Shown in pieces: positions 1 to 5,717 of a stretch of 7,917 bases of DNA. This DNA is from Colimorpha_A sp964630635. GTDB taxonomy: Bacteria > Bacillota > Clostridia > Oscillospirales > CAG-272. The DNA lies in NCBI GenBank assembly GCA_964630635.1, contig CAZVVM010000085.1, forward strand, positions 1-7,917, given 5' to 3'. The stretch's first letter is position 1. Every line of letters starts with the position of its first letter. A model generated the notes under the pieces. It saw only the letters and a program-made list of their open reading frames with translations. It ran no database searches and was not told where the DNA came from. The position numbers and the translations under genes are program-made.

Positions 1-87
1 CTTGTGCTTTGTACTTTCTCTTCTGTTGTTCAATTTTCAAGGACCGCTTCGCCGCATTCCCAGACACGCTTGTCTTTCTCGCGGCGG
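1..87 (-). promoter_or_regulatory. Predicted 5' leader of an rRNA operon (16S gene lies beyond the left edge)
   Basis: Read on the minus strand, this is the stretch transcribed from the proximal promoter at 94-122. It contains GGTCCTTGAAAATTGAACA (complement of 27-45). That closely resembles the 'TTTGAAAACTGAACA' leader element usually found before 16S rRNA genes in Firmicutes, which forms part of the boxA/processing region. No protein gene fits here: the open frame across it on the plus strand has no ribosome binding site and runs through the promoters. The 16S gene itself is not in the window, so the assignment rests on the leader motif plus the double promoter. An alternative is a strong promoter pair for another stable RNA. 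Confidence 0.7.
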
Positions 88-93
88 AATTTT

Positions 94-122
94 AGTATAC
101 CACGAAGCAAACCGTTTGTCAA
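94..122 (-). promoter_or_regulatory. rRNA-type promoter, proximal (P2)
   Basis: On the minus strand the -35 box TTGACA (117-122) is perfect. It is followed by a 17-base spacer and TATACT (94-99), with a transcript start expected near base 87. The region just upstream of the -35 box (about 127-165) is almost pure A/T, as expected for an UP element bound by the RNA polymerase alpha subunit. It also contains an inverted repeat, AAACTTTTTT (133-142) and AAAAAAGTTT (154-163). Tandem consensus promoters with UP-like tracts are typical of rRNA operons. Confidence 0.85.
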
Positions 123-218
123 GGGGTTTTTCAAACTTTTTTAAATTTTTTTCAAAAAAGTTTTTTGCGGCTTTTGCGCTTACCGTTCAGGCGATTGCCC
201 TCTCAAAAGCGCTTGACT

Positions 219-247
219 ATTATAGCAGAGGATTTTCAATCTGTCAA
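219..247 (-). promoter_or_regulatory. rRNA-type promoter, distal (P1)
   Basis: On the minus strand both hexamers are perfect: TTGACA (242-247), a 17-base spacer, and TATAAT (219-224). A/T-rich sequence (about 248-275) lies upstream of the -35 box. It reads in the same direction as the proximal promoter 125 bases away, so the two form a tandem pair feeding the same leftward transcript. Confidence 0.87.
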
Positions 248-332
248 CACTTTTTTTGAGATTTTTTTCACTTTGTTAAAGGCGTGTCAAAATGACAAAT
301 TTTCAGCGTCTCATTTGTGCAATTTGCTACTA

Positions 333-361
333 TTGTATTATTTTTCCCTTTGTAGTATAAT
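333..361 (+). promoter_or_regulatory. Promoter of the methyltransferase-amidohydrolase pair
   Basis: The -10 box TATAAT (356-361) is perfect, with a 17-base spacer and a partial -35 box TTGTAT (333-338). The predicted start near 368 leaves a short leader of about 25 bases before the GTG start at 393. It diverges from the rRNA-type promoters, with about 85 bases between the two -35 boxes. A TGTCA-AAA-TGACA inverted repeat (285-297) lies between the divergent promoters and could be a binding site, though it is short enough to be chance. Confidence 0.7.
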
Positions 362-392
362 ATATTCACAGTTTACCGAAAGGAATAACGAA

Positions 393-1598
393 GTGGAACC
401 GAAAAAAAAGCTGTTTACGTCACTCAACGCCGCTATTACCGGAGGAACGCTCAAAAAGCTCGTGCTTTCACGTCCGTCCGACAAGACGGTTATCCGCACA
501 GAGGGGCGCATATATAATAAGGAAGGAATAATTCTTCAGCTTGAGACGCACAAGACCGATGGAAAGGTACTGCACAGGAATATTCCCGCTGCCGATGCCG
601 CTGAGCTTGTTTCTTCGATGCTCGCCGATTACCGCCAGCTCAACCTCATAACGACGGGCGGCGATCTTGAAGCGCGGCTTTCAAGCAAGGGCAAGCTTCT
701 CGTTTCCGGCAAGATCGGCTCTGGTGAGGCAGTGGAGCTGTCGCACGACCGCGTCAAGCAGGTGTTCTTACGCGACGGAGAGATTTATCCCTTCCTTATC
801 GCGCTCGGCGTGAGTGACGAAAAGGGAAGAGTGTTTGACAAAAAACGCGCGAAGTTCCGCCAGATCGACCGTTTTCTTCATTATATCGACGATATTTACC
901 CAAAGCTCCCCCAGGGTGAGCTTTACGTCATCGACCTCTGCTGCGGAAAGAGCTATCTGACATTTGCCGCGTACTGGTTCTTGACCGAGATTAAGGGCAG
1001 GGCGGTCAAAATGGTCGGCGCGGACTTGAAGCAGGACGTTATCACCTACTGCTCCTCGGTTGCGGAGAAGATCGGGTTTAACGGACTTTCCTTCGTTTGC
1101 TGTGATATTTACAAATTCGAGCCGGAACGCCGTCCCGACCTCGTTCTCTCGCTCCACGCCTGCGATATTGCGACCGACATAGTACTCACCAACGCCGCAC
1201 GGCTCGGTGCAGAGGTGATTCTCTCAACCCCTTGCTGTCAGCACGAGATAAATTCGCAGTTAAATACCCGATCCGAGCTTGGCTCGGCACTTTCGCCCGT
1301 TCTTAAGCATTCGCTCATCCGCCAGAAGCTCGCCGTTGCGCTCACTGACGCGCTCCGTTGCAAGCGCCTTGAGGCGTCCGGATATTCCGTCGACGTGACC
1401 GAGCTTATCGACCCCGAAAATACGCCGAAGAATCTTCTTATCCGCGCCGTCCGCACTCAAACGAGCGAGCGCAGAAGGGAAGCGGCAAGAAAAGAATTTG
1501 ACGATCTGTGCGCCGCATTCGGCATTTCGCTTTTCGGCGGAAACGGTTCAGACACCGACGCGCCGACACGCGTTATATATAATAAGGAAGAAAAGTGA
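393..1598 (+). CDS. Class I SAM-dependent methyltransferase (Methyltransf_32-like)
   Basis: This protein of about 401 residues probably transfers a methyl group from S-adenosylmethionine to an unidentified substrate. The GTG at 393 is chosen because AAAGGAA (379-385) lies 7 bases upstream and the promoter is at 333-361; the open frame extends to 165 but would cross that promoter. The N-terminal ~170 residues are a less conserved region of unknown role. The Rossmann-type catalytic domain then begins with motif I VIDLCCGKSYL (179-189), where DxCCGxxxL replaces the usual DxGxGxG. D211 is the likely acidic ligand of the SAM ribose. LHACD (254-258) and TPCCQHE (279-285) follow, a signature I associate with the Methyltransf_32 group, which includes eukaryotic METTL25/GSTCD-like proteins. 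That group is linked to RNA or protein modification, but the target here is not deducible. The next gene begins 10 bases after the stop, suggesting an operon. Confidence 0.85.
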   Translation: MEPKKKLFTSLNAAITGGTLKKLVLSRPSDKTVIRTEGRIYNKEGIILQLETHKTDGKVLHRNIPAADAAELVSSMLADYRQLNLITTGGDLEARLSSKGKLLVSGKIGSGEAVELSHDRVKQVFLRDGEIYPFLIALGVSDEKGRVFDKKRAKFRQIDRFLHYIDDIYPKLPQGELYVIDLCCGKSYLTFAAYWFLTEIKGRAVKMVGADLKQDVITYCSSVAEKIGFNGLSFVCCDIYKFEPERRPDLVLSLHACDIATDIVLTNAARLGAEVILSTPCCQHEINSQLNTRSELGSALSPVLKHSLIRQKLAVALTDALRCKRLEASGYSVDVTELIDPENTPKNLLIRAVRTQTSERRREAARKEFDDLCAAFGISLFGGNGSDTDAPTRVIYNKEEK

Positions 1599-1608
1599 CG
1601 AAAAAACA

Positions 1609-2409
1609 ATGATTATTGACTTCCACGCGCACTGTTTTCCCGACTCCCTCGCCCCTAAAGCACTCGCTTCGATGCAGAAGCTGAACGGTCTTACGCCGTC
1701 AACGGACGGTACGGCATCGGGGCTTGAGGCAAAAATGAGGGCAGACGGCGTCGATTTTGCCGTTGTCTGCAACATCGCAACCAATGCCCATCAGCTTCCG
1801 AAGGTAAACAGCTTTGCCATTGATATAAACGATTTTTCCCGAACGCTCATCGCGCTCGGCTCGGCTCATCCCGACAGCGAAATTCTTGAAGACGAGCTTC
1901 AGCGCCTCGTTGACCACGACATAAGAGGCATTAAGATCCACCCCGAATATATGCCGTACTATATTGACAGCCCCGAATGGGACAGAGTTTTCTCGCTTTG
2001 CGAGGAAATGGGCATTTTCGTGCTTTCTCACACGGGATTTGACCTGGTATCACCCGAACGGATCGCCGCGACCCCCGAGCGAGTCGCCCGCGTGCTTGAC
2101 CGACATCCGAATCTGACCTTCATAGCGGCGCATCTCGGCGGAAAACGCTGTTACCAAGACGTGCTGACGCAGCTTTGTGGCAGACCAAACCTTTATTTCG
2201 ACACCGCCGTCATCTCCCGTCTTGATAAAAACGATGAGTACGCATCGGAAATAATCAAAAAACACGGCGCCGACAAGGTTCTTTTCGGCACCGACACGCC
2301 GTGGGGCGAGCCGAAGCAGGAAATTGAGTTTATAAAGAAGCTCGGATTTGCCGCGGCAGAGGAAGAAATGATCTTTCAGGAAAACGCGGAAAGGTTGTTG
2401 TATAGATAA
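1609..2409 (+). CDS. Metal-dependent amidohydrolase (amidohydrolase_2-like TIM barrel)
   Basis: This 266-residue protein is predicted to be a cytoplasmic hydrolase or decarboxylase of the amidohydrolase superfamily; the substrate cannot be told from sequence. The metal-binding landmarks are all present: DFHAH (H6 and H8 of the HxH motif) on strand 1, KIHPEY (H111), SHTG (H141), AHLGG (H175) and FGTD (D229, the catalytic or metal-bridging aspartate). The length and motif order fit the PF04909 (ACMSD-like) branch better than TatD nucleases. The ATG at 1609 is chosen because the HxH motif begins six residues later, as is usual. The nearest Shine-Dalgarno-like AAGGAAG (1584-1590) is 18 bases away, too far to be ideal, so translation may be coupled to the methyltransferase gene ending at 1598. 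The longer open frame overlapping that gene lacks support. Confidence 0.87.
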   Translation: MIIDFHAHCFPDSLAPKALASMQKLNGLTPSTDGTASGLEAKMRADGVDFAVVCNIATNAHQLPKVNSFAIDINDFSRTLIALGSAHPDSEILEDELQRLVDHDIRGIKIHPEYMPYYIDSPEWDRVFSLCEEMGIFVLSHTGFDLVSPERIAATPERVARVLDRHPNLTFIAAHLGGKRCYQDVLTQLCGRPNLYFDTAVISRLDKNDEYASEIIKKHGADKVLFGTDTPWGEPKQEIEFIKKLGFAAAEEEMIFQENAERLLYR

Positions 2410-2446
2410 TAAAAATCCCCGCTATGGGGATTTTTATTGTTTTATA
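2407..2446 (+). terminator. Intrinsic terminator after the amidohydrolase gene
   Basis: AAAAATCCCC (2411-2420) pairs perfectly with GGGGATTTTT (2426-2435) around a GCTAT loop, and flanking A/T pairs extend the stem to about 2407-2439. The T-rich 3' side (TTTTTATTGTTTTAT) completes a rho-independent terminator. It begins at the stop codon of the amidohydrolase. The A-tract on the 5' arm could make it work in both directions. Confidence 0.88.
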
Positions 2447-2510
2447 GGCAGACAATGGAGAACCTTCCGATTTTTACCGCGTTGTTTGTAGGGTAAGGCG
2501 ATGTTACTTT

Positions 2511-2606
2511 GTTTTTATAACGGGTCGTCGTGGGCGCCGACCCCTACCAAGAAACGTTCAATATTTGCGCGGTAGGGGCTGGCGCCTCGACAGCCCACAT
2601 AAAAAC
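2511..2606. repeat. Long imperfect palindrome (MITE/REP-like element)
   Basis: The two arms (about 2511-2548 and 2571-2606) are imperfect inverted copies. GTTTTTAT pairs with ATAAAAAC at the outside, GGCGCC recurs in both arms, and the inner ends CCCCTACC and GGTAGGGG are perfectly complementary around a ~22-base A/T-rich centre. There is no coding potential. Short near-identical direct repeats flank it: GATGTTACTTTG (2500-2511) on the left and GATGTAACTTTG (2608-2619) on the right. Similar GGTAGGGG-bearing intergenic repeats are known to me from Clostridia, but family membership is inference. Confidence 0.6.
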
Positions 2607-2626
2607 GATGTAACTTTGCTTTAGAA

Positions 2627-2685
2627 CACCTCATCCGTCCGAGGTTTACCTCTTAGGCACACTTCCCCTGAGGGGAAGGCAAGAC
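2627..2685. repeat. REP-like palindromic repeat
   Basis: CACCTCATCCGTC (2627-2639) is followed by a small hairpin GAGG-TTTA-CCTC (2641-2652) and then CTTCCCC-TGA-GGGGAAG (2662-2678). The order CACCTCATCCGTC / small hairpin / TTCCCC-GGGGAA-GGC resembles a repeat I associate with Clostridia intergenic regions. It is non-coding. A third GACGATGT word (2684-2691) just after it echoes the direct repeats flanking the neighbouring palindrome. Confidence 0.5.
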
Positions 2686-2712
2686 GATGTGGCGCTATTT
2701 TCTTATATCACC

Positions 2713-2750
2713 AACAAAACGGATAACGTTTGACCGTTATCCGTTTTGTT
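2713..2750 (-). terminator. Intrinsic terminator overlapping the end of the dihydroorotase-like gene
   Basis: A perfect 16-base-pair stem is formed by AACAAAACGGATAACG (2713-2728) and CGTTATCCGTTTTGTT (2735-2750), with a 6-base loop. Read on the minus strand, the 3' arm ends in CCGTTTTGTT, giving a modest U-rich end. The TAA stop codon of the gene (2737-2739) sits inside the stem, so translation termination and hairpin formation would compete. Confidence 0.75.
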
Positions 2751-3873
2751 TTCCGTTAAGGTAAAGCTTCAGATTGCATCCGAGGAGAGTTTGACCGAGG
2801 AACGGTGTATTTGAGCATTTGCTTTTTAAGGTGTTGCTCGAAATCACAAGCTCCGACGACGGATCAACAAGCACGAAATCGGCGCTTTCACCCTCGCGCA
2901 GGGAAAAGCCCTCGCCGATAATTTCAGACGGCTTAAGAGCCATTATTTCGGCTATTCTGCGCGGTTTTCCCTCAAGCTCCTGAAGATAAGTCATAAGCAC
3001 GGGAATCGTCGTTTCGATCGAGCAGAGACCGTACAGCGCACCGCTCGTGCCGTTCTTTTCGCTTGCCGAAAGGGGAGTATGAAGCGAGCTTACCGTGTCG
3101 ATGCTTCCGTCGAAAAGCCCCTCACGGAGCGCTTCGCGGTCGCTTGACGACCGAAGCGGGGGAAGAAGCTTGCAGTTCGCGCCGTAAAAGGCAACGTCGT
3201 TCTCCGTCAAGGCAAGATGAAACGGCGAAACGCCGACCGTGACCGCCGCGCCTGCCTTTTTTGCGCTCTTTACCATCTCAAGTGCCTCTCGGCATCCGAT
3301 CGCCATCACGTGCACCCTCGCGCCCGTCTCGTAAGCGGCAAACAGGAGCTTGCCCAGCTCTCCGCACTCGTCGTAACGCGAAAAGCCAACCGTTCCGCTC
3401 ATTTTTGACGCGATTCCGCGCGCAAAGCCGCCGTTTTCGGTGTCCTTTATGCCTGCCGAGATATACAGAGCGTCGTTTTTCTTTATTTCACAAAGTGTTT
3501 CGTAAATATCACCGTCGCCGTAAAAGCCGTACACGATACCGCTTTTCGCGCCTTCCGATACATTTTCAGCCGTTATAACTCTGCCGTCCCCGAAGCAATT
3601 ACCGCCGAGCGTCACTATCCGTCTGTATCCGCCGACCGATGCCGCCGCCGAGGCAGTTTCGAGGGATTCACTGTTTTCTCGGCACTTATCGTAGCATTTC
3701 GCGCCGATGTCGGTAAACGCAGGGAGCAGGATAGCGCCCTTTGCGTCTATTTCCTTGACCTCGGCTCCGTTCGGAAGGTCGGATATCACCCTCGACACAC
3801 CGTTTTCGACCGTGAAAAGAAGCCATTTACGCGATCCGTCGTACATTATGCAGTTTTTGACCTTGTAAATCAT
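2737..3873 (-). CDS. Degenerate dihydroorotase-like protein, probably non-catalytic
   Basis: This 378-residue protein has the layout of class I dihydroorotase (PyrC), the zinc enzyme that closes the dihydroorotate ring in pyrimidine synthesis, but is shorter than the usual ~425. Family landmarks are visible: LPAFTD (50-55), KLLPPLRSSSDREAL (235-249), IETTIPVLMTYL (286-297), the ALKPSEIIG helix (312-320) and NTPFLGQTLLG near the end (355-365). The active site is largely gone. The HxH after PGxxD is G57/K59; PHH is PFH (217-219); the catalytic TDHAP is SLHTP (263-267), with Asp replaced by Leu264; NPPLRS has Leu237 for Asn; and the FSDDG region reads FSRYDE (164-169). It therefore probably does not catalyse the reaction. 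It could be a scaffold comparable to the inactive PyrC' that partners aspartate carbamoyltransferase, but no pyr gene is adjacent. The ATG has AAGGAA about 8 bases upstream. The frame is intact, which argues against simple decay. Confidence 0.8.
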   Translation of the reverse strand: MIYKVKNCIMYDGSRKWLLFTVENGVSRVISDLPNGAEVKEIDAKGAILLPAFTDIGAKCYDKCRENSESLETASAAASVGGYRRIVTLGGNCFGDGRVITAENVSEGAKSGIVYGFYGDGDIYETLCEIKKNDALYISAGIKDTENGGFARGIASKMSGTVGFSRYDECGELGKLLFAAYETGARVHVMAIGCREALEMVKSAKKAGAAVTVGVSPFHLALTENDVAFYGANCKLLPPLRSSSDREALREGLFDGSIDTVSSLHTPLSASEKNGTSGALYGLCSIETTIPVLMTYLQELEGKPRRIAEIMALKPSEIIGEGFSLREGESADFVLVDPSSELVISSNTLKSKCSNTPFLGQTLLGCNLKLYLNGKQNG

Positions 3874-3928
3874 AGAGGGTTCCTTTTCATTGATTTTGGG
3901 ATAAGAAAATATTTGCCGCGTTCGATCA

Positions 3929-3957
3929 ATTATACGCCAGCAAAAGCAATTTGGACA
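3929..3957 (-). promoter_or_regulatory. Probable promoter of the dihydroorotase-like gene
   Basis: On the minus strand a perfect TATAAT (complement of 3929-3934) is preceded, 17 bases away, by a weak -35 match TGTCCA (3952-3957). The predicted start lies about 50 bases before the ATG at 3873. The palindromic element beginning at about 3963 sits immediately upstream, so it may influence this promoter. Confidence 0.5.
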
Positions 3958-3962
3958 TAATG

Positions 3963-4147
3963 CGCCTCCCTCCGGGAGGGAGGTGGCATTTGCGAAGCAA
4001 ATGACGAAAGAAGCCCGCGATAAAAGATGTTATAGAGAGTTGCCCGTCTCCATCAGGGCGGTTCCCTAAATATTGATCTTTCTTATGCTTCTCGCCCGAT
4101 GGCTCCTTCAGTCGACTTCGTCGGCAGCTCCCTCCCGGAGGGAGCCC
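3963..4147. repeat. MITE-like element with imperfect terminal inverted repeats
   Basis: This non-coding block of about 185 bases has ends that are inverted copies for about 50 bases. The outermost 17-base core CTCCCTCCGGGAGGGAG (3966-3982) recurs in reverse complement at 4128-4144. Each end also carries its own secondary hairpin: CATTTGC-GAA-GCAAATG (3987-4003) on the left, and one around GTCGACTTCGTCGGC (4111-4125) on the right. The centre holds a further small GCCCGTCTCCATCAGGGC hairpin (about 4042-4059). No transposase is encoded and no clear target-site duplication is visible. It fills the gap between two minus-strand transcription units. The right-hand palindrome followed by CTTTTT (4147-4152) looks like a terminator for plus-strand (antisense) transcription. 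Confidence 0.6.
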
Positions 4148-4166
4148 TTTTTGCTCGTAACGCGCA

Positions 4167-4757
4167 TCAATCTTTCAGCATATAACCCTTATTTCTTACC
4201 GTAATTATCATTCTCGTATCAAAACGCAGGTCGAGCTTTTTACGCAGATAGCGTATATAAACGTCGACTACGTTGCTGTCGCTTTCGGAAGGGAAGACCG
4301 CATCACGCGCTTCGCTTCGGGAAACCTCTTCGCCCGTTTTCGAGTACAGAAGCTTCAACAGCTCAAGCTCCTTTTTTGACAGGTCGATATTTTCACCGCG
4401 GAAGCTGACGTTATCACCGTCAATAACCAGTCCGCGCGGATCTTTTTCCTTTTTATGAAAGCGCGTAAGACCGTCGGCAAGCTTTGACGCGTCTATCGGA
4501 CGCTCAATTACGATAATTCCGTCGGAATCGGTCTCCTGATAGCGGCAGCAAACGACCTTTTCGGCACCGACCGCAGTGTTTTTCACGGTTTCCATTATCT
4601 CATCGTCAAGCGTTCCGACCGTAAATACCGCATGACTGACGCTTTCGCCCGCATCGGCAGTCACCTCGGCACCGCGCTCTATAAGTTCAAGCTCGATAAG
4701 GCGCGCAAGGCGTTTTTCGCTCAACGTGCCTATCGGACAAACGAGTATTTTCTTCAT
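4167..4757 (-). CDS. Orphan winged-helix transcriptional regulator (OmpR/PhoB-type DNA-binding domain)
   Basis: This 196-residue cytoplasmic protein has a C-terminal Trans_reg_C domain (about 108-196). A four-stranded start (GLVIDGDNVSFRGENIDLS) leads into the KKELELLKLLYSKTGEEVSR helices. The recognition helix is around SNVVDVYIRYLRKKL (161-175) and the wing is RMIITVRNKGYML (182-194). The N-terminal ~100 residues have alternating strand/helix character (KKILVCPIG..., VVCCRY, IIVIERPID) like a shrunken receiver. However, no DD pair or phosphoacceptor Asp is recognisable at the expected places, and no histidine kinase gene is nearby. It may be a phosphorylation-independent atypical response regulator; its ligand or signal is unknown. 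Its ATG directly follows the TAA of the thioesterase gene (TAAATG) without a good Shine-Dalgarno, indicating translational coupling in one operon. Confidence 0.82.
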   Translation of the reverse strand: MKKILVCPIGTLSEKRLARLIELELIERGAEVTADAGESVSHAVFTVGTLDDEIMETVKNTAVGAEKVVCCRYQETDSDGIIVIERPIDASKLADGLTRFHKKEKDPRGLVIDGDNVSFRGENIDLSKKELELLKLLYSKTGEEVSRSEARDAVFPSESDSNVVDVYIRYLRKKLDLRFDTRMIITVRNKGYMLKD

Positions 4758-5477
4758 TTATATATTGCCCAGCACTATCCGCGCTTCCGAACCGACGTTT
4801 CCGTCGTCAAGCACAGTCTTAAAGAGCATCGCCCCGTCGTTTTCGGCGCCGTATACCTTAAAGCCCGCACCGAGGCGCGCCTCGTGCAGATAGTTGATCG
4901 AAAGGTTTGTCACGCGTTTTCCCAACATATTGGGGATAAATCCCGAAAAAATGCGGGGATAATTCGTATTATTGAGGTGAATATTCTGGTCGCAGTCACC
5001 GTAAGTGACCGTATAATCGCCAAGCTCGCTAAAATCAACGCCGTTCGGTCTGAAGCGCATAGGCGAGACGACCTCAAGCTTCTCGTCGTCGGTACCGAAG
5101 CCGAGGTTGATCTCCTCAACGCGTATCGGCTGGCGCTTTTCGATGTCTATCGCGCCCCAAAAGGCGATCATCGCCGCGATCTTCTCGCCGTTACGCTCGA
5201 TCACAGTGCTTCTGTTATAACCGTAACCGCGCGCCTCGTTCAGCCACGAGCTGACCGCTATTACGTCCTGCGCGTAAAGGGGTTTATATATATCGAGCGC
5301 GGCGCGGCTCAAAATAAACGCCTTACCCGACGCGCGAAGCTCGTCCATTGTCGGGCCAAAGTCCTCGTGACCGAGATTTGCAGTTTCCTGCATATATTTC
5401 ATTACCGCAGTCGCGCTTGCGATGCCGTTGAGATCAACCTCCTGCGAGCTGACCTTAAAATTATAAGAAAATTTCAT
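4758..5477 (-). CDS. Acyl-ACP thioesterase (FatA-like)
   Basis: This enzyme hydrolyses acyl-acyl carrier protein to release a free fatty acid and ACP, and so influences chain length and fatty-acid supply. At 239 residues it matches the bacterial PF01643 family and consists of two hot-dog folds. The N-terminal fold includes MKYMQETANLGHEDFG (26-41) and the ILSRAALDIYKP strand (55-66). The second fold carries the catalytic signature DQNIHLNN (163-170, with D163, N165, H167), like the D-x-N-x-H-x-N-N of plant FatA/FatB, and LHEARLG (198-204), where E199 matches the additional catalytic acid. The ATG at 5477 has GAGG 5 bases upstream, a second AAGGAAG a little further up, and a consensus promoter at 5510-5539. 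It is the first gene of a two-gene operon with the winged-helix regulator. Confidence 0.9.
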   Translation of the reverse strand: MKFSYNFKVSSQEVDLNGIASATAVMKYMQETANLGHEDFGPTMDELRASGKAFILSRAALDIYKPLYAQDVIAVSSWLNEARGYGYNRSTVIERNGEKIAAMIAFWGAIDIEKRQPIRVEEINLGFGTDDEKLEVVSPMRFRPNGVDFSELGDYTVTYGDCDQNIHLNNTNYPRIFSGFIPNMLGKRVTNLSINYLHEARLGAGFKVYGAENDGAMLFKTVLDDGNVGSEARIVLGNI

Positions 5478-5717
5478 TTTTGCCTCGTTTTCTTCCTTAT
5501 TATATATAGATTATATCACGACGCAAAACAGATTGTCAATGCCATTTATTTTTACAAAAATCGTTTTCCATTTTTTGCCATTTAGCGTTGCGTCTCGGCA
5601 GGGAAGAACCGCATTATCTATTCTTCGACTGATATAGACCGTACGCGACGGCTGAATTCCCTAAATTCTATACGCTTTTTGTGTTATCTTAAAGAAAAAG
5701 AGCAAGGGGGATAAAAA
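5478..5717. other. Divergent intergenic region between thioesterase and noc-like genes
   Basis: Apart from the minus-strand promoter at 5510-5539, nothing strong is visible. A rightward promoter for the noc-like gene must lie here, but only a weak -10 (TATCTT, 5685-5690) with a poor -35 could be found. An open frame crossing part of this region on the plus strand is antisense to the thioesterase and regulator genes and not credible. Confidence 0.5.
5510..5539 (-). promoter_or_regulatory. Promoter of the thioesterase-regulator operon
   Basis: On the minus strand both boxes are perfect: TTGACA (complement of 5534-5539), an 18-base spacer, and TATAAT (complement of 5510-5515). TGA immediately before the -10 box gives an extended -10 (TGn). 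The expected start near 5503 leaves a short leader containing AAGGAAG. The word TGCCATTTA occurs twice near the -35 box and upstream (5540-5548 and 5576-5584); it may be an operator half-site or chance. Confidence 0.85.

Noticed and set aside
2..259. 85-codon open frame on the plus strand at the left edge
   Set aside because: It runs antisense through both rRNA-type promoters, has no ribosome binding site and a low-complexity Phe-rich composition.
285..290. A third minus-strand TTGACA upstream of the rRNA-type promoters
   Set aside because: At 17 bases spacing there is only an A-tract, no -10 box.
362..370. DnaA-box-like ATATTCACA
   Set aside because: One mismatch to the consensus, isolated and overlapping a promoter; no cluster to suggest an origin.
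165..392. N-terminal extension of the methyltransferase frame to an ATG at 165
   Set aside because: It would cross the promoter at 333-361 and lacks a ribosome binding site; the GTG at 393 has a well-placed AAAGGAA.
1498..1608. Upstream extension of the amidohydrolase overlapping the methyltransferase
   Set aside because: The metal-binding DFHAH motif normally lies at the very N-terminus, which fits the ATG at 1609; the extension shows no family similarity.
3963..4152. CRISPR-like or structured-RNA interpretation of the repeated palindromes
   Set aside because: Only two inverted copies, no regular spacers, no cas genes and no recognisable riboswitch or ncRNA core.
4632..5585. 317-codon plus-strand frame
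   Set aside because: It is the antisense shadow of the regulator and thioesterase genes, both of which have clear family motifs, ribosome binding sites and a promoter.
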